This document shows, in pieces, positions 52,732-62,688 of a stretch of DNA of 64,000 bases. The stretch's first letter is position 1, and the number at the start of each line of letters is the position of its first letter. Origin of the DNA: CAVUDO01 sp963740255 (GTDB lineage Bacteria; Actinomycetota; Actinomycetes; Mycobacteriales; Cryptosporangiaceae); assembly GCA_963740255.1 (NCBI GenBank), contig CAVUDO010000002.1:434001-498000 (forward strand), given 5' to 3'. The notes under the pieces are model-generated. The model was not told the DNA's origin and did no database searches. It saw only the letters and a list, made by a program, of their open reading frames with translations. The position numbers were made by a program, and so were the translations under genes.

Positions 52732-54245
52732 CCGCCGAGCAGCTCGACGTGGCGCTGCTGGTCGGGGCGCTCGTGCTGCTCGTGGCGGTGGCGGCGGTGC
52801 GGGCGTCGACCCGCCTGGGCCTGCCCAGCCTGCTGATCTACCTCGGCATGGGAGTGCTGCTGGGGGAGGACGCCCTCGGAGTGCAGTTCGAGGACGCCGA
52901 GCTCACCCGGGTGCTCGGCACCTGCGCCCTGGTGGTGATCCTCGCCGAGGGTGGTCTGACCACCCACTGGAGCGCGGTGCGCAAGGTGGTACCGGCCGCG
53001 GTGGCGCTGTCCACCATCGGCGTCGGGGTCAGCGTCGCGGTGGTGGCGGCGGTCGCGCACTGGGCGCTCGGATTCGACTGGCAGACCGCGGCGCTGGCCG
53101 GCGCCGTGGTGGCCTCCACCGACGCTGCGGCGGTGTTCGCCACGCTGCGGCGGCTGCGGCTGCCGCCGCGCCTGGGAGCGCTGCTCGAAGCGGAGTCGGG
53201 CATCAACGACGCGCCCGCCGTGATCCTGGTGATGGTGTTCACCAGCGGGGCGTTCGCCGCCGCCAATCCGCTGTGGACGGCGGGACTGATCGTGTACGAG
53301 CTGGTGGTCGGCGCGATCATCGGCGTGGCGGTCGGCTTCGCCGGCGTGTGGGTGCTGCGGCGGAGCGCGCTGCCGGCGGCCGGCCTCTATCCGTTGGCGG
53401 CCGTCGGCTTCACGGTGCTGGCCTACGGCGTGGGCACCTTCGTCCACGCGTCGGGATTCCTGGCCGTCTACACGGCCGGTCTGGTGCTCGGCAACGCGCG
53501 GTTGCCGCACCGCCGTGCCATGCGGGGTTTCGCGGAGGGACTTGCCTGGCTCGCACAGATCGGCCTGTTCGTGCTGCTCGGGCTGCTCGTCTCGCCGTCG
53601 CGTCTCGGCGAAGCCCTGATCCCGGCGCTGGTGCTGGGAGCGGTGCTGCTGCTGTTGGCGCGCCCGTTGGCCGTGGCGCTGAGCGTGAGCTGGTTCCGGG
53701 TCCCGGTACGGGAGCAGGCGTTCCTGTCCTGGGCCGGCCTGCGCGGTGCCGTGCCGATCGTGTTCGCCACCATCCCGTTCGCGGCCGGCGTGGCCGGCGG
53801 CCGGCAGCTCTTCGACATCGTGTTCGTGCTGGTCGTGGTGTTCACCCTGATCCAGGGCACGACGTTGGGGCCGGTCTCGCGCTGGCTGGGAGTCGCCGAG
53901 GCCGCCACACCGACCGAGGTGCAGGTCGAGTCGGCTCCGCTGGAGGGGATGCACGCCGATCTGCTCCAACTGACGATCCCGGCCGGCTCCCGACTGCACG
54001 GCGTGTACGTCGACGAGCTCCGCCTGCCCGAGGGGGCCTCACTCACGCTGGTGGTCCGGGACGGCAGTGGCTTCGTGCCGGGCCAGGACACCCGGCTGCG
54101 GGCCGGCGACGACCTGCTGCTCGTCTCGACCAGCGAGTGCCGGGACGCGGTGGAACGCCGGCTGCGGGCGGTGGGCCGGCGGGGCCGGTTGGCGCGGTGG
54201 TTCGGCGAGAACGGGGACGACCACCTGCCGGGTTCGGCGCGATAG
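52728..54245 (+). CDS. Potassium/proton antiporter, NhaP2/CvrA-like (CPA1 with RCK-C domain)
   Basis: This 505-residue protein has about twelve membrane helices with cation/proton antiporter motifs (LIYLGMGVLLGEDALG, the ASTDAAAVFATLR and EAESGINDAPAVILV carboxylates, WAGLRGAVPIVFATIPFA). A cytoplasmic TrkA-C/RCK-C domain (SRLHGVYVDELRLPEGASLTLVVRDGSG) follows and is expected to sense nucleotide or ion. The GTG overlaps the DUF167 stop. K+ versus Na+ selectivity cannot be told from the sequence. Confidence 0.88.
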   Translation: MTAEQLDVALLVGALVLLVAVAAVRASTRLGLPSLLIYLGMGVLLGEDALGVQFEDAELTRVLGTCALVVILAEGGLTTHWSAVRKVVPAAVALSTIGVGVSVAVVAAVAHWALGFDWQTAALAGAVVASTDAAAVFATLRRLRLPPRLGALLEAESGINDAPAVILVMVFTSGAFAAANPLWTAGLIVYELVVGAIIGVAVGFAGVWVLRRSALPAAGLYPLAAVGFTVLAYGVGTFVHASGFLAVYTAGLVLGNARLPHRRAMRGFAEGLAWLAQIGLFVLLGLLVSPSRLGEALIPALVLGAVLLLLARPLAVALSVSWFRVPVREQAFLSWAGLRGAVPIVFATIPFAAGVAGGRQLFDIVFVLVVVFTLIQGTTLGPVSRWLGVAEAATPTEVQVESAPLEGMHADLLQLTIPAGSRLHGVYVDELRLPEGASLTLVVRDGSGFVPGQDTRLRAGDDLLLVSTSECRDAVERRLRAVGRRGRLARWFGENGDDHLPGSAR

Positions 54246-54370
54246 CGGACGCACGGGTCCAGCAACGGACACCCGACACCGACCGGGCACAGAGGATCCG
54301 CGCAGCGCGTCGCGTTGTGGCCCGGGCAACGGGTACGTATCCTGGGCGTTTCCATGGGGGGAGTGGCGCC

Positions 54371-55456
54371 ATGCCCCCGACCGGGCGGAGGTGGACCGTC
54401 GTGGCGGAGCCAGCGAGCACTCCGAAACCGGCGAGGGCAGGAAGCCGTGTGGTCGCGGCGGTCAAGGCCGCCGCCCGCAAGGCCGCCGCGGTGACCAGGA
54501 CGACCACGTCCCGGTCTTCGGCGCCCCGTGCCGCGGCGCGGCCGGACGACTCCGGATCGGCGAAAGGGCGCGCGTCGACGCAGGTGGCCGGCACCACCGG
54601 ACGCGCCGCGAAGGTCGCCCCGGCCGACAAGGCCGCGAAGACGGCCGGCGCTTCGGCGTCGACCGCCAGGAAGAGTCCGGCGACCAGGACCATCGCGAAG
54701 AAGACCGTCGCGAAGAAGTCGCCGGCCAAGGCCGCGGTGGCGAAGGGCGAGGCGAGTTCCAGAGCGTCCGCCGTGAAGGCCGGCTCCGCGGCGGCGGCCA
54801 AGACCACGGCGCGCAAGCCTGCCGCGGGCAAACCCGCCGTGCGGAAGGCCGCCGCCAAGGCCAATGCCAGCAAGCCCGCGGCCACGAAGGCCACTGCCGG
54901 CAAGGCCACTGCGGGCAAGGCCACGCCGGCCGCCCGGACCGCGAAGGCGTCCGCCCGCACGACGCGCGCACCCGGTGCCGCGACGGCCAAGACCGCCGCA
55001 GGCCCGGCCACCGCGGCGAAGGCTCCCGCTGCCCCGACCCGGTCGTCCGGCCGGGCAGCGGCGCCACGGGCAACCACACGAACGACGAAGCTGACGTCGC
55101 CGGCCGAGTTCGCCGAGATCCGCCGGGGCCTGCGCCAGCGGCTGGAGGAACTCCGGGGCGAACACGAGCAGGCCATCACCGACCTGCGCGACCTCACCCG
55201 GGACCGGGCCAGCGACAGCGCGGGCGACGACCAGGCCGACACCGGTACGAAGACGTTCGAGCGCGAGCGCGAACTCGCACTGGCGTACGGCATCCGGGAA
55301 CGGATCGAACAGGTCGAGCACGCGCTCGCGCGGGTGGACGAGGGTACCTATGGCCTCTGCGAGCGTTGCGGCAACCCCATCGGCAAGGCCCGCCTGACGG
55401 CATTCCCTAGTGTGACCCTGTGCCTGACGTGCAAGCAGATCGAGGAGCGCCACTGA
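54371..55456 (+). CDS. TraR/DksA zinc-finger protein with long Lys/Ala-rich N-terminal extension
   Basis: The C-terminal 130 residues are a DksA/TraR module: a coiled coil (FAEIRRGLRQRLEELRGEHEQAITDLRDL), the acidic tip region, and the C4 zinc finger CERCGNPIGKARLTAFPSVTLCLTC. About 220 residues before it are histone-H1-like: low complexity, Lys/Ala/Thr-rich, with KKTVAKKSPAKAA-type repeats, expected to bind DNA or RNA. ATG 54371 has GGGGGGAG nearby; GTG 54401 is an alternative. The gene overlaps lspA. DksA-type proteins act in the RNA polymerase secondary channel; the extension is the odd feature. Confidence 0.85.
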   Translation: MPPTGRRWTVVAEPASTPKPARAGSRVVAAVKAAARKAAAVTRTTTSRSSAPRAAARPDDSGSAKGRASTQVAGTTGRAAKVAPADKAAKTAGASASTARKSPATRTIAKKTVAKKSPAKAAVAKGEASSRASAVKAGSAAAAKTTARKPAAGKPAVRKAAAKANASKPAATKATAGKATAGKATPAARTAKASARTTRAPGAATAKTAAGPATAAKAPAAPTRSSGRAAAPRATTRTTKLTSPAEFAEIRRGLRQRLEELRGEHEQAITDLRDLTRDRASDSAGDDQADTGTKTFERERELALAYGIRERIEQVEHALARVDEGTYGLCERCGNPIGKARLTAFPSVTLCLTCKQIEERH

Positions 55457-56181
55457 CCCGCGCCCCGGGCCGTACCGGCGACCCGCCCCGGGCCGAGACG
55501 GCCGGCGAGCGGACCGACGCTCCGCCCGAGTCCGCGACCGACGGCACCGGCGACCCCTCTGGCGACCGGCCGACCGAGGGCGCGCGGGGCGACGCCGACG
55601 AGACGCCGGGTGGCGGTGAGGGCGCCCGGGGCGGCGACGTGGCCGGGGGACGCGCGAACGGACATCCTCGGCGCGCTGCGCTGCTCGCCCTGGTCGCCAC
55701 GGTGACGCTGCTGGCCGATCTGGGCAGCAAGGTCGCGGTGGTGGCGAAGCTGGAGGACGTCGACGCGGCGCCCGTGAAGCTGCTGGGCGGACTGCTCTAC
55801 CTGGTGCACACCCGCAACACCGGCGCGGCGTTCTCGCTCGCGTCCGGGTTCACCGTCGTGCTCACGGCGATCGCCATCGGGGTGGTGGCGTTCATCGTCC
55901 GCACCGCGCGCCGGCTCTACTCGACCGGCTGGGCGGTGTCGCTCGGACTCATCCTGGGCGGCGCCATGGGCAACCTCGTCGACCGGCTCTTCCGGGCGCC
56001 GGGGCCGATGCGCGGGGGGGTGGTCGACTTCCTCGCGCTCCTCGATCCCTATCAACCGCCGTGGCCGGTGTTCAACCTGGCCGACTCCGCACTGGTGGTC
56101 GGCGTGGGCATCGCGATCGCGCTGGAGCTGACAGGCCGTCGGATCGACGGCCGCCGGGTGAGACAATCGCGGAGTGACTGA
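55420..56181 (+). CDS. lspA: Lipoprotein signal peptidase
   Basis: It cleaves prolipoprotein signal peptides in the membrane. The 253-residue product has a hydrophilic N-terminus of about 83 residues (Gly/Asp/Arg-rich), then four membrane helices with the LspA blocks HTRNTGAAFSLA, GGAMGNLVDRLF (first catalytic Asp) and FNLADSALVVG (second Asp). The GTG start lies inside the end of the TraR/DksA gene (37-base overlap); a start further in would give a more usual length of about 170. rluD overlaps its end. Confidence 0.94.
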   Translation: MPDVQADRGAPLTRAPGRTGDPPRAETAGERTDAPPESATDGTGDPSGDRPTEGARGDADETPGGGEGARGGDVAGGRANGHPRRAALLALVATVTLLADLGSKVAVVAKLEDVDAAPVKLLGGLLYLVHTRNTGAAFSLASGFTVVLTAIAIGVVAFIVRTARRLYSTGWAVSLGLILGGAMGNLVDRLFRAPGPMRGGVVDFLALLDPYQPPWPVFNLADSALVVGVGIAIALELTGRRIDGRRVRQSRSD

Positions 56182-57139
56182 CCCGAGCGGAAGCGACCTG
56201 GCGGCCGCGCGGGGTGAGCTCCGCGCCATGCCGGTCCCCGACGGTCTGGACGGCATGCGGCTCGACCAGGGCCTCGCCCGCCTGTTCGGTCTGTCCCGGA
56301 CGGCGGCGGCTGCGGTCGTGGAGGCGGGTGACGCCCGGGTGGACGGGGCGGCCGCGGTCAAATCCGACCGGCTCCACGGCGGTGCCTGGCTGGAGGTCGT
56401 CCTCCCCGCGCCCGCACGCCCGCGCACGCCCGATCCGACGCCGGTGCCCGGCCTGTCCGTCGTGCACAGCGACGAGCACCTGGCCGTCGTCGACAAGCCG
56501 GTGGGCGTCGCGGCGCATCCGAGTCCCGGCTGGACCGGCCCGACCGTGGTCGACGGCCTCGCGGCGATGGGCCACCGGGTCTCCACGTCGGGCTCCGCCG
56601 AACGCCAGGGGGTGGTGCACCGCCTGGACGTGGGCACCACCGGCCTGATGGTGGTGGCCAAGAGCGAACGCGCGTACACCCTGCTCAAGCGGGCATTCAA
56701 GGAGCGTGAGGTGGTCAAGGGCTACCACGCGCTGGTGCAGGGGCACCCCGATCCCACCCGCGGCACGATCGACGCCCCGATCGACCGGCACCCCGGCTCG
56801 GACTGGAAGTTCGCCGTGGTCGCGGGCGGGAAGCCGAGCGTCACCCACTACGACACGCTGGAGGCGTTCCGCGCGGCGACGCTGGTCGACGTCACGTTGG
56901 AGACCGGGCGGACGCACCAGATCCGCGTGCACGTCGCCGCCCTGCGCCACCCGTGCGTGGGCGATCTGACCTATGGCGGCGACCCGACCCTCGCTGCCCG
57001 GTTGGACCTGCGCCGCCAGTGGCTGCACGCCCGCCGGCTCGGCTTCGCCCACCCGGACACCGGCGCCTGGGTGGAGTTCACCAGCGACTACCCGGCCGAC
57101 CTGGCCCGGGCGCTCGACCAGGTGCGCGCGGAGTCGTGA
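56174..57139 (+). CDS. rluD: Ribosomal large subunit pseudouridine synthase D-type (RluA family)
   Basis: It isomerises uridines of 23S rRNA. The 321-residue product has an N-terminal S4 domain (GMRLDQGLARLFGLSRTAAAAVVEAGDARVDG), the catalytic HRLDVGTTGLMVVAKS (Asp) and ETGRTHQIRVHVAALRHPCVGDLTYGG. GTG 56174 overlaps the lspA end by eight bases. The order lspA-rluD-dnaE1 is conserved in actinobacteria. Confidence 0.94.
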   Translation: MTDPSGSDLAAARGELRAMPVPDGLDGMRLDQGLARLFGLSRTAAAAVVEAGDARVDGAAAVKSDRLHGGAWLEVVLPAPARPRTPDPTPVPGLSVVHSDEHLAVVDKPVGVAAHPSPGWTGPTVVDGLAAMGHRVSTSGSAERQGVVHRLDVGTTGLMVVAKSERAYTLLKRAFKEREVVKGYHALVQGHPDPTRGTIDAPIDRHPGSDWKFAVVAGGKPSVTHYDTLEAFRAATLVDVTLETGRTHQIRVHVAALRHPCVGDLTYGGDPTLAARLDLRRQWLHARRLGFAHPDTGAWVEFTSDYPADLARALDQVRAES

Positions 57140-57140
57140 G

Positions 57141-58115
57141 GTGCCCGTGACCGGCGCGGCCGCGGTCGGGGTCCGGCGCGCCCAACCTCGGGACGTGCCG
57201 GCTCTGCTGGCGCTGCGGCACGAGGTCTTCGTCCTCGGCCAGGGCGTCGACGAGTCGATCGAATGCGACGGCCACGACGGCGTCGCCGTGCACGCGTTCG
57301 CCTGGACGGCGGATTCCGGCTGTCCCGTCGGCACCGGCCGCATGCTCGGCGAGCCGCCGGGTGCCGCCCGGATCGGCCGGATGGCGGTGCGTGCCTCGGC
57401 CCGCGGTCGCGGGGTCGGGGTGGCGGTGCTGCGGCTGCTGGAGCGCGAAGCGATCCTGCGTGGCCACGGCGAGGTGGTCCTGCACGCGCAGGAGCACGCG
57501 CGGGGGTTCTACGCGCGGGCTGGTTACGCCGAGGCGGGTGCGGCGTTCACCGAGGCGGGAATCGTCCACGTGCCGATGCGCAAGGCACTGGCGGTGCTGC
57601 GTCCCGTCCGTGACGACGACTCCGCCGCACTGATCGCCCTGATCGGCGGCTGCTGGTCGGAGTACCCCGGCATCGTGCTCGACGTGGACGCCGAGGAGCC
57701 GTGGCTGCGGGCACCGGCCCGTGCCTACGCGGAGAAGAACGGCCGCATGTGGGTGGCCGAGCGGGACGGCGCGGTGGTCGCGTGCGTCGGGATGAGCGGT
57801 GTTGCCGGCTCCGACGACCTGAACCCCGCCGGCCCCGACGAACTCGGCGCGGGTGCCGAGCTGAAGAGCCTGTACGTCGCCGCGGCGGCCCGGCGGCAGG
57901 GACTCGGCGAGGTGCTGACGGGGTTGGTGGAAACGGAGGCGGGCGCCGCCGGCGCACGTCGTGTCGCGCTCTGGAGTGACACCCGGTTCGTGGACGCGCA
58001 CCGGATGTACGCACGCCTCGGGTATACCCGGCTACCCGGGATCCGCGCGCTGCACGACGCCTCCGAGTCCACCGAGTACACGTTCGTCAAAGACCTCGGC
58101 ACCGCGGCCGGGTAA
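57141..58115 (+). CDS. Tandem-domain GNAT acetyltransferase
   Basis: This 324-residue protein has two GNAT domains. The N-terminal one is ElaA-like (LLALRHEVFVLGQGVDESIECDG, IGRMAVRASARGRGVGVAVLRLL). The C-terminal one has LKSLYVAAAARRQGLGEVLTGLVE and MYARLGYTRLPG. Both acetyl-CoA loops look intact. It starts one base after the rluD stop and ends 112 bases before dnaE1. Substrates are unknown. Fused double GNATs occur in actinobacteria, so this is unlikely to be an assembly fusion. Confidence 0.85.
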   Translation: MPVTGAAAVGVRRAQPRDVPALLALRHEVFVLGQGVDESIECDGHDGVAVHAFAWTADSGCPVGTGRMLGEPPGAARIGRMAVRASARGRGVGVAVLRLLEREAILRGHGEVVLHAQEHARGFYARAGYAEAGAAFTEAGIVHVPMRKALAVLRPVRDDDSAALIALIGGCWSEYPGIVLDVDAEEPWLRAPARAYAEKNGRMWVAERDGAVVACVGMSGVAGSDDLNPAGPDELGAGAELKSLYVAAAARRQGLGEVLTGLVETEAGAAGARRVALWSDTRFVDAHRMYARLGYTRLPGIRALHDASESTEYTFVKDLGTAAG

Positions 58116-58227
58116 CGGTGCGACACCCGTCCGGGAGGACCGGAGATGTCGGACCGGGCGGCTAGGGTGGGCAGCGTCCTCCACCCGTGGGGGCGCCCCC
58201 GCCCCCGATCCGGAGGTGCGCCGCCTG

Positions 58228-61200
58228 ATGGCCGACTCGTTCGTGCACCTGCACGTCCACACCGAGTACTCGATGCTCGACGGCGCGGCGCGGCTCAAGG
58301 ACCTGTTCACCGAGTGCGATCGGCTGGGCATGCCGGCCGTGGCGATGACCGACCACGGCAACATGTACGGGGCGTACGACTTCTGGAGACGGGCCACCGA
58401 CGCCGGCATCAAGCCGATCGTGGGGATCGAGGCATACGTGGCCCCGGCCAGCCGGTTCGACAAGCAGCCGCGTGCGGTGGGGCGAGCCCCACCAGCGCTC
58501 CGACGACGTCTCCGGTGCGGGTGCCTACACCCACATGACGCATGCTCGCCGAGACCACCGAGGGCCTGCACAACCTGTTCAAGCTCTCCTCGACGGCGTC
58601 GCATGGACGGTTACTTCCGCAAGCCCCGGATGGACCGCGAGCTGCTCGCCCAGTACGCCAAGGGCATCATCGCCACCACCGGCTGCCCGTCCGGCGAGGT
58701 GCAGACCCGCCTGCGGCTGGGCCAGTACGACGAGGCGCTGGCTGCCGCGGCCACCTACCGCGACATCTTCGGGCAGGAGAACTTCTTCGTCGAGGTGATG
58801 GACCACGGCCTGGAGATCGAACGCCGGGTCCGCGACGGGCTGCTGCGACATCGCGGCCGCGCTGGACCTGCGGTTCGTCGTCACCAACGACTCGCACTAC
58901 ACCTACGCCAGCGACGCGCAGGCGCACGAGGTGTTGCTCTGCGTCCAGACCGGGTCCAACCTCGCCGACCCGAGCCGGTTCAAGTTCGACGGCGACGGCT
59001 ACTACCTCAAGTCCGCGGCCGAGATGCGGGCGGCATTCACCGACGAGCAGTGGCAGTCCGGGTGCGACAACGACGCTGATGATCGCCGAGCGGGTGGACG
59101 CTGGCGTTCACGCCACGGAACCTGATGCCGCGGTTCCCGGTGCCCGACGGGAGAGACCGAGGAGTCGTGGTTCCGGGCCGAGGTCGTGGCGGGGGATGGA
59201 CCGCCGCTTCCCGGGCGGCTACGACGAGGCGCACCGCCGCCAGGCCGAGTACGAGGCCGACATGATCCTGAAGATGGGCTTTCCGTCCTACTTCCTGGTC
59301 GTGGCCGACTTCATCATGTGGGCCAAGCAGAACGGGATCCGGGTCGGGCCCCGGTCGCGGCTCGGCCGCGGGCTAGCATGGTGGCCTACGCGATGGGCAT
59401 CACCGACCTCGATCCGCTCGTCCACGGACTGATCTTCGAGCGGTTCCTGAACCCCGACCGGGTCGAGCATGCCCGACATCGACATCGACTTCGACGAGCG
59501 TCGGCGCGGCGACGTGATCCGCTACGTCACCGACAAGTGGGGCGCCGACAAGGTCGCGCAGATCATCACCTTCGGCACGATCAAGGCCAAGGCGGCGATC
59601 AAGGACTCCGCGCGGGTGCTGGGCTACCCGTACGCCCTCGGCGACCGGATCACCAAGGCGATGCCCCCCGCCGTGATGGGCAAGGACATCTCGCTGAGCG
59701 GGATGTTCGATCCCCAGCACAAGCGGTATTCCGAGGCCGGCGAGATCCGGGGCCTGTACGAGTCCGACGCGGAAGTCAAGAAGGTGATCGAGACCGCGCG
59801 CGGTCTGGAGGGCCTGATCCGGCAGGCCGGGGTGCACGCCGCCGGCGTGATCATGTCCGCCGAGCCGCTGCTCGACCACATCCCGATCTGGAGGCGGGAC
59901 GCCGACGGGGCGATCATCACCCAGTTCGACCAGAACACCTGCGAGACGCTCGGCCTGCTCAAGATGGACTTCCTGGGGCTGCGCAACCTCACGGTCCTCG
60001 ACGACGCGCTGCACAACATCGCAGCCAACGGTGGCCGCACGATCGACCTCGACACGCTGGCACTGGACGACGCTGCCGCCTACGAGCTGCTGTCCCGGGG
60101 CGACACGCTGGGGGTGTTCCAGCTCGACGGCGGCCCGATGCGGTCGCTGCTCCGGCTGATGCGGCCGGACAACTTCGAGGACATCTCCGCGGTCCTCGCG
60201 CTCTACCGCCCCGGGCCGATGGGTGCCAACTCGCACACCAACTACGCGATGCGCAAGAACGGCCAGCAGCAGATCACCGCGATCCACCCCGAGCTGGCCG
60301 AGCCGCTGGACGAGATCCTGGGCGCGACCCACGGGCTGATCGTCTACCAGGAACAGGTCATCGCGATCGCGCAGAAGGTGGCCGGCTACTCCCTCGGCCA
60401 GGCCGACCTGCTGCGGCGGGCGATGGGCAAGAAGAAGAAGGAGATCCTCGACAAGGAGTTCGTCCCGTTCCGCGACGGCATGAAGGCGAACGGGTACTCC
60501 GACGGCGCAGTCAAGACGCTGTGGGACCTGCTCGTCCCGTTCTCCGACTACGCGTTCAACAAGGCGCACACCGCCGGGTACGGCCTGGTGTCGTACTGGA
60601 CGGCCTACCTCAAGGCCAACTTCCCCGCCGAGTACATGGCGGCGCTGCTCACCAGCGTGCGCGACGACAAGGACAAGATGGCCGTCTACCTCGGCGAGTG
60701 CCGCCGGATGGGCATCAAGGTGCTGCCGCCGGACGTCAACGAGTCCGACGCCACCTTCACCCCGCGCGGCACCGACATCCGGTTCGGTCTCTCGGCCATC
60801 CGCAACGTCGGCGGCAACGTGGTCGAGGGCATCGTCGCGGCGCGGCGGGACGGGCGGTACCGCGACCACAAGGACTTCTTCCGCAAGGTCCCGATGGTGG
60901 TCTGCAACAAGCGGACGATCGAGTCGCTGATCAAGGCCGGCGCGTTCGACTCGATGGGGTACACCCGACGCGGCCTGATGGCGGTCCTCGACCAGTGCGT
61001 CGACGTGGCCGTGGCCGACAAGCGGGCCGAGGCGAACGGCCAGGACTCGCTGTTCGGGGACGACCCGGGCCGGGAGGACAGCCTCGACCTGTACCCGGAC
61101 GCCGGCGAGGGCGAGTGGGACAAGACAGACCTGCTGACCTTCGAACGCGAGATGCTGGGCCTCTACGTCTCCGACCACCCGCTGCTGGGCGTCGAGCACA

Positions 61201-61754
61201 TCCTGACCGCCGCGGCCGACCTCTCGATCCCCGGCCTGTCGGAGGAATCCGTGACCGACGGCAAGATCGTCACGGTGGCCGGCATCCTCTGCGGGGTCAC
61301 GCGCAAGGTCACCAAGCAGGGCAAGGTCTGGGCGCTCGCACAGTTGGAGGACCTCGAGGGCTCGGTCGAGGTGCTGTTCTTCCCGGCCACCTACGAGCTC
61401 GTCGGCCAGTACGTCACCGAGGACACCGTCGTCGTCGTGAAGGGCAGGGTCGACCGCCGCGACGACGCCCCGCGGGTGATCGCGATGGACCTCTCGCTCC
61501 CGGACCTCAGCGCCGCGGCGGCCACCCGGGCCCCGGTGGTGGTGGCGGTGGCGGCCAACCGCTGCACCCCGACCATGGTCGAGCGGCTGCGGGAGGTGCT
61601 GGCCACCCACCCCGGCGGCACCGAGGTGCACCTCAAGCTGCTCAACGGCTCGAAGGCGACGCTGCTGCGGCTGGGGGACGCCGCGCGGGTGACGCCCACG
61701 CCGGCCCTGATGGCCGACCTCAAGGCGTTGCTCGGCCAGGCGGGCGTGAGCTGA
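58228..61754 (+). CDS. dnaE1: DNA polymerase III alpha subunit DnaE1 (eleven one-base insertions)
   Basis: This is the replicative polymerase catalytic subunit. From MADSFVHLHVHTEYSMLDGAARL the PHP domain reads cleanly to about residue 81. Eleven frame changes, all +1, then follow at about 58471, 58541, 58602, 58846, 59072, 59100, 59152, 59195, 59352, 59374 and 59465. The rest, from PDIDIDFDERRRGD (catalytic Asp) to the OB fold and C-terminus, is one clean frame from 59469. Total length 3n+2 fits eleven added bases; the corrected protein has about 1171 residues, near the mycobacterial size. Substitutions are few and codon use is normal, so the changes are recent or artefactual. Confidence 0.92.
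58471..59465 (+). other. Cluster of eleven +1 indels in dnaE1
   Basis: Aligning the conceptual protein with the family shows one surplus base at each point. Only two of the points (the G5 run at 59191-59195 and the C4 run at 59349-59352) lie in homopolymers. Examples: ACG-c-ATG at 58541, TCG-c-ATG at 58602, CTG-c-GAC at 58846, GGC-t-AGC at 59374. No compensating deletion is present. One resulting in-frame triplet (59374-59376) is TAG. Confidence 0.85.
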
Positions 61755-61833
61755 TCCGGGCCGTACCGATCCGGTGCGCGTGGGCGTCGTGTGCGACGCT
61801 GCCAGGGCAGCCTGGATCACGTCGGAAGGCGCC

Positions 61834-62667
61834 ATGACCGAGCCATCGCCCGCAGGGCCTCCCATCCCGGCCGTGCCGGCCGAACGCGCCGCCCTGTCCC
61901 GCGCTGTTCCGGCGGCGGATCCGGAACCGGCGGCGGATCCGGAACCGGCGGCGCCGACGGAACCGGCTGCCGAGCCGGACGCCGACACGCGCGGCGACGT
62001 GGTCACGGTGGCGCCCGCAGGGCTGAGCGCGGCCGCGGTGGCAACGCCGGTGGCCGCTCCGATGGGCTGGCAATCGTCGGCCCTTGCGGCCGAGGACGTG
62101 CTGGCGACCCTGCGGGCCGGTTTCGCGCCGCGGGACCTCGCGCCCGCAGCGCTGCTCGCGCTCGTTGTCGCGGTCAGCGGTGCGGTCACCGCGTGGATCT
62201 GGTCGGTGCTCGCGCCCCGGGTCCAGGTGGTGATGACCGCCGACGGCCCGGTCGCGGCGGACATCCATACGGAGGACTGGGTGGCCGGCGACATGGTCTT
62301 CGCCGCGATCGCGCTGGTCGCGGGTCTCTCCGCCGCGCTGGGCGCCTACGCGATGCGTCGCTGGCGCGGGCCGGTGATGGTGGTGGCGCTGATGCTCGGC
62401 TGCCTGGGTGCCGCGGGAGTCTGTGCCTGGCTCGGTCCCGTCTTCGACGCCGAGGAGTACCGAAGGCTGATCGAGGGGGCGCCGGTGGGCGCGCGGTTCG
62501 GCCGGCCCGCCGACCTGCGGGCCTCCGGCCTGCTCCTCGTGCAGCCGATGGCGGCGGTGATCTGTTACGTCGTGTGCGCCGCCTGGTCGCGCTCCCCGGA
62601 CCTGGGCATCGGCGCCTCGGCGGTGCGCTCCGCGGAGCCCGTGGTCGAGGGCGCCGGGCCGGCCTAG
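61834..62667 (+). CDS. DUF2567-like membrane protein
   Basis: This 277-residue protein has a Pro/Ala/Glu-rich N-terminus with PAADPE repeats, then four hydrophobic segments (ALLALVVAVSGAVTAWIWSVL, FAAIALVAGLSAALGAYAM, VMVVALMLGCLGAAGVCAWLGPVF, LLLVQPMAAVICYVVCAAW). Helix arrangement and the loop between helices one and two look like actinobacterial DUF2567. ATG 61834 is the likely start. Its function is unknown. It converges with the LON-domain gene. Confidence 0.65.
   Translation: MTEPSPAGPPIPAVPAERAALSRAVPAADPEPAADPEPAAPTEPAAEPDADTRGDVVTVAPAGLSAAAVATPVAAPMGWQSSALAAEDVLATLRAGFAPRDLAPAALLALVVAVSGAVTAWIWSVLAPRVQVVMTADGPVAADIHTEDWVAGDMVFAAIALVAGLSAALGAYAMRRWRGPVMVVALMLGCLGAAGVCAWLGPVFDAEEYRRLIEGAPVGARFGRPADLRASGLLLVQPMAAVICYVVCAAWSRSPDLGIGASAVRSAEPVVEGAGPA
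61911..61964 (+). repeat. 18-bp tandem repeat in the DUF2567-like gene
   Basis: GGCGGCGGATCCGGAACC occurs twice (61911-61928, 61929-61946), followed by a degraded copy (61947-61964). It is in frame and encodes PAADPE-type repeats. Confidence 0.85.
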
Positions 62668-62688
62668 AACCCGGTCTGGGCGTCCTGG

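Noticed and set aside
58471..59465. Programmed +1 frameshifting as the main reading of dnaE1
   Set aside because: The eleven sites share no common slippery codon, stop or spacer, their spacing is irregular (22-244 bases), and each would have to work at high efficiency in an essential gene. Kept only as a remote alternative.
58541..59468. GCATG or a similar motif as the cause of the dnaE1 insertions (for example a modified base misread by the sequencer)
   Set aside because: GCATG follows or overlaps only four of the eleven sites, and the same pentamer occurs elsewhere in the window without disturbing a frame.
59400..62294. A 964-codon minus-strand frame across dnaE1
   Set aside because: It is antisense to conserved polymerase sequence and has no recognisable motif.
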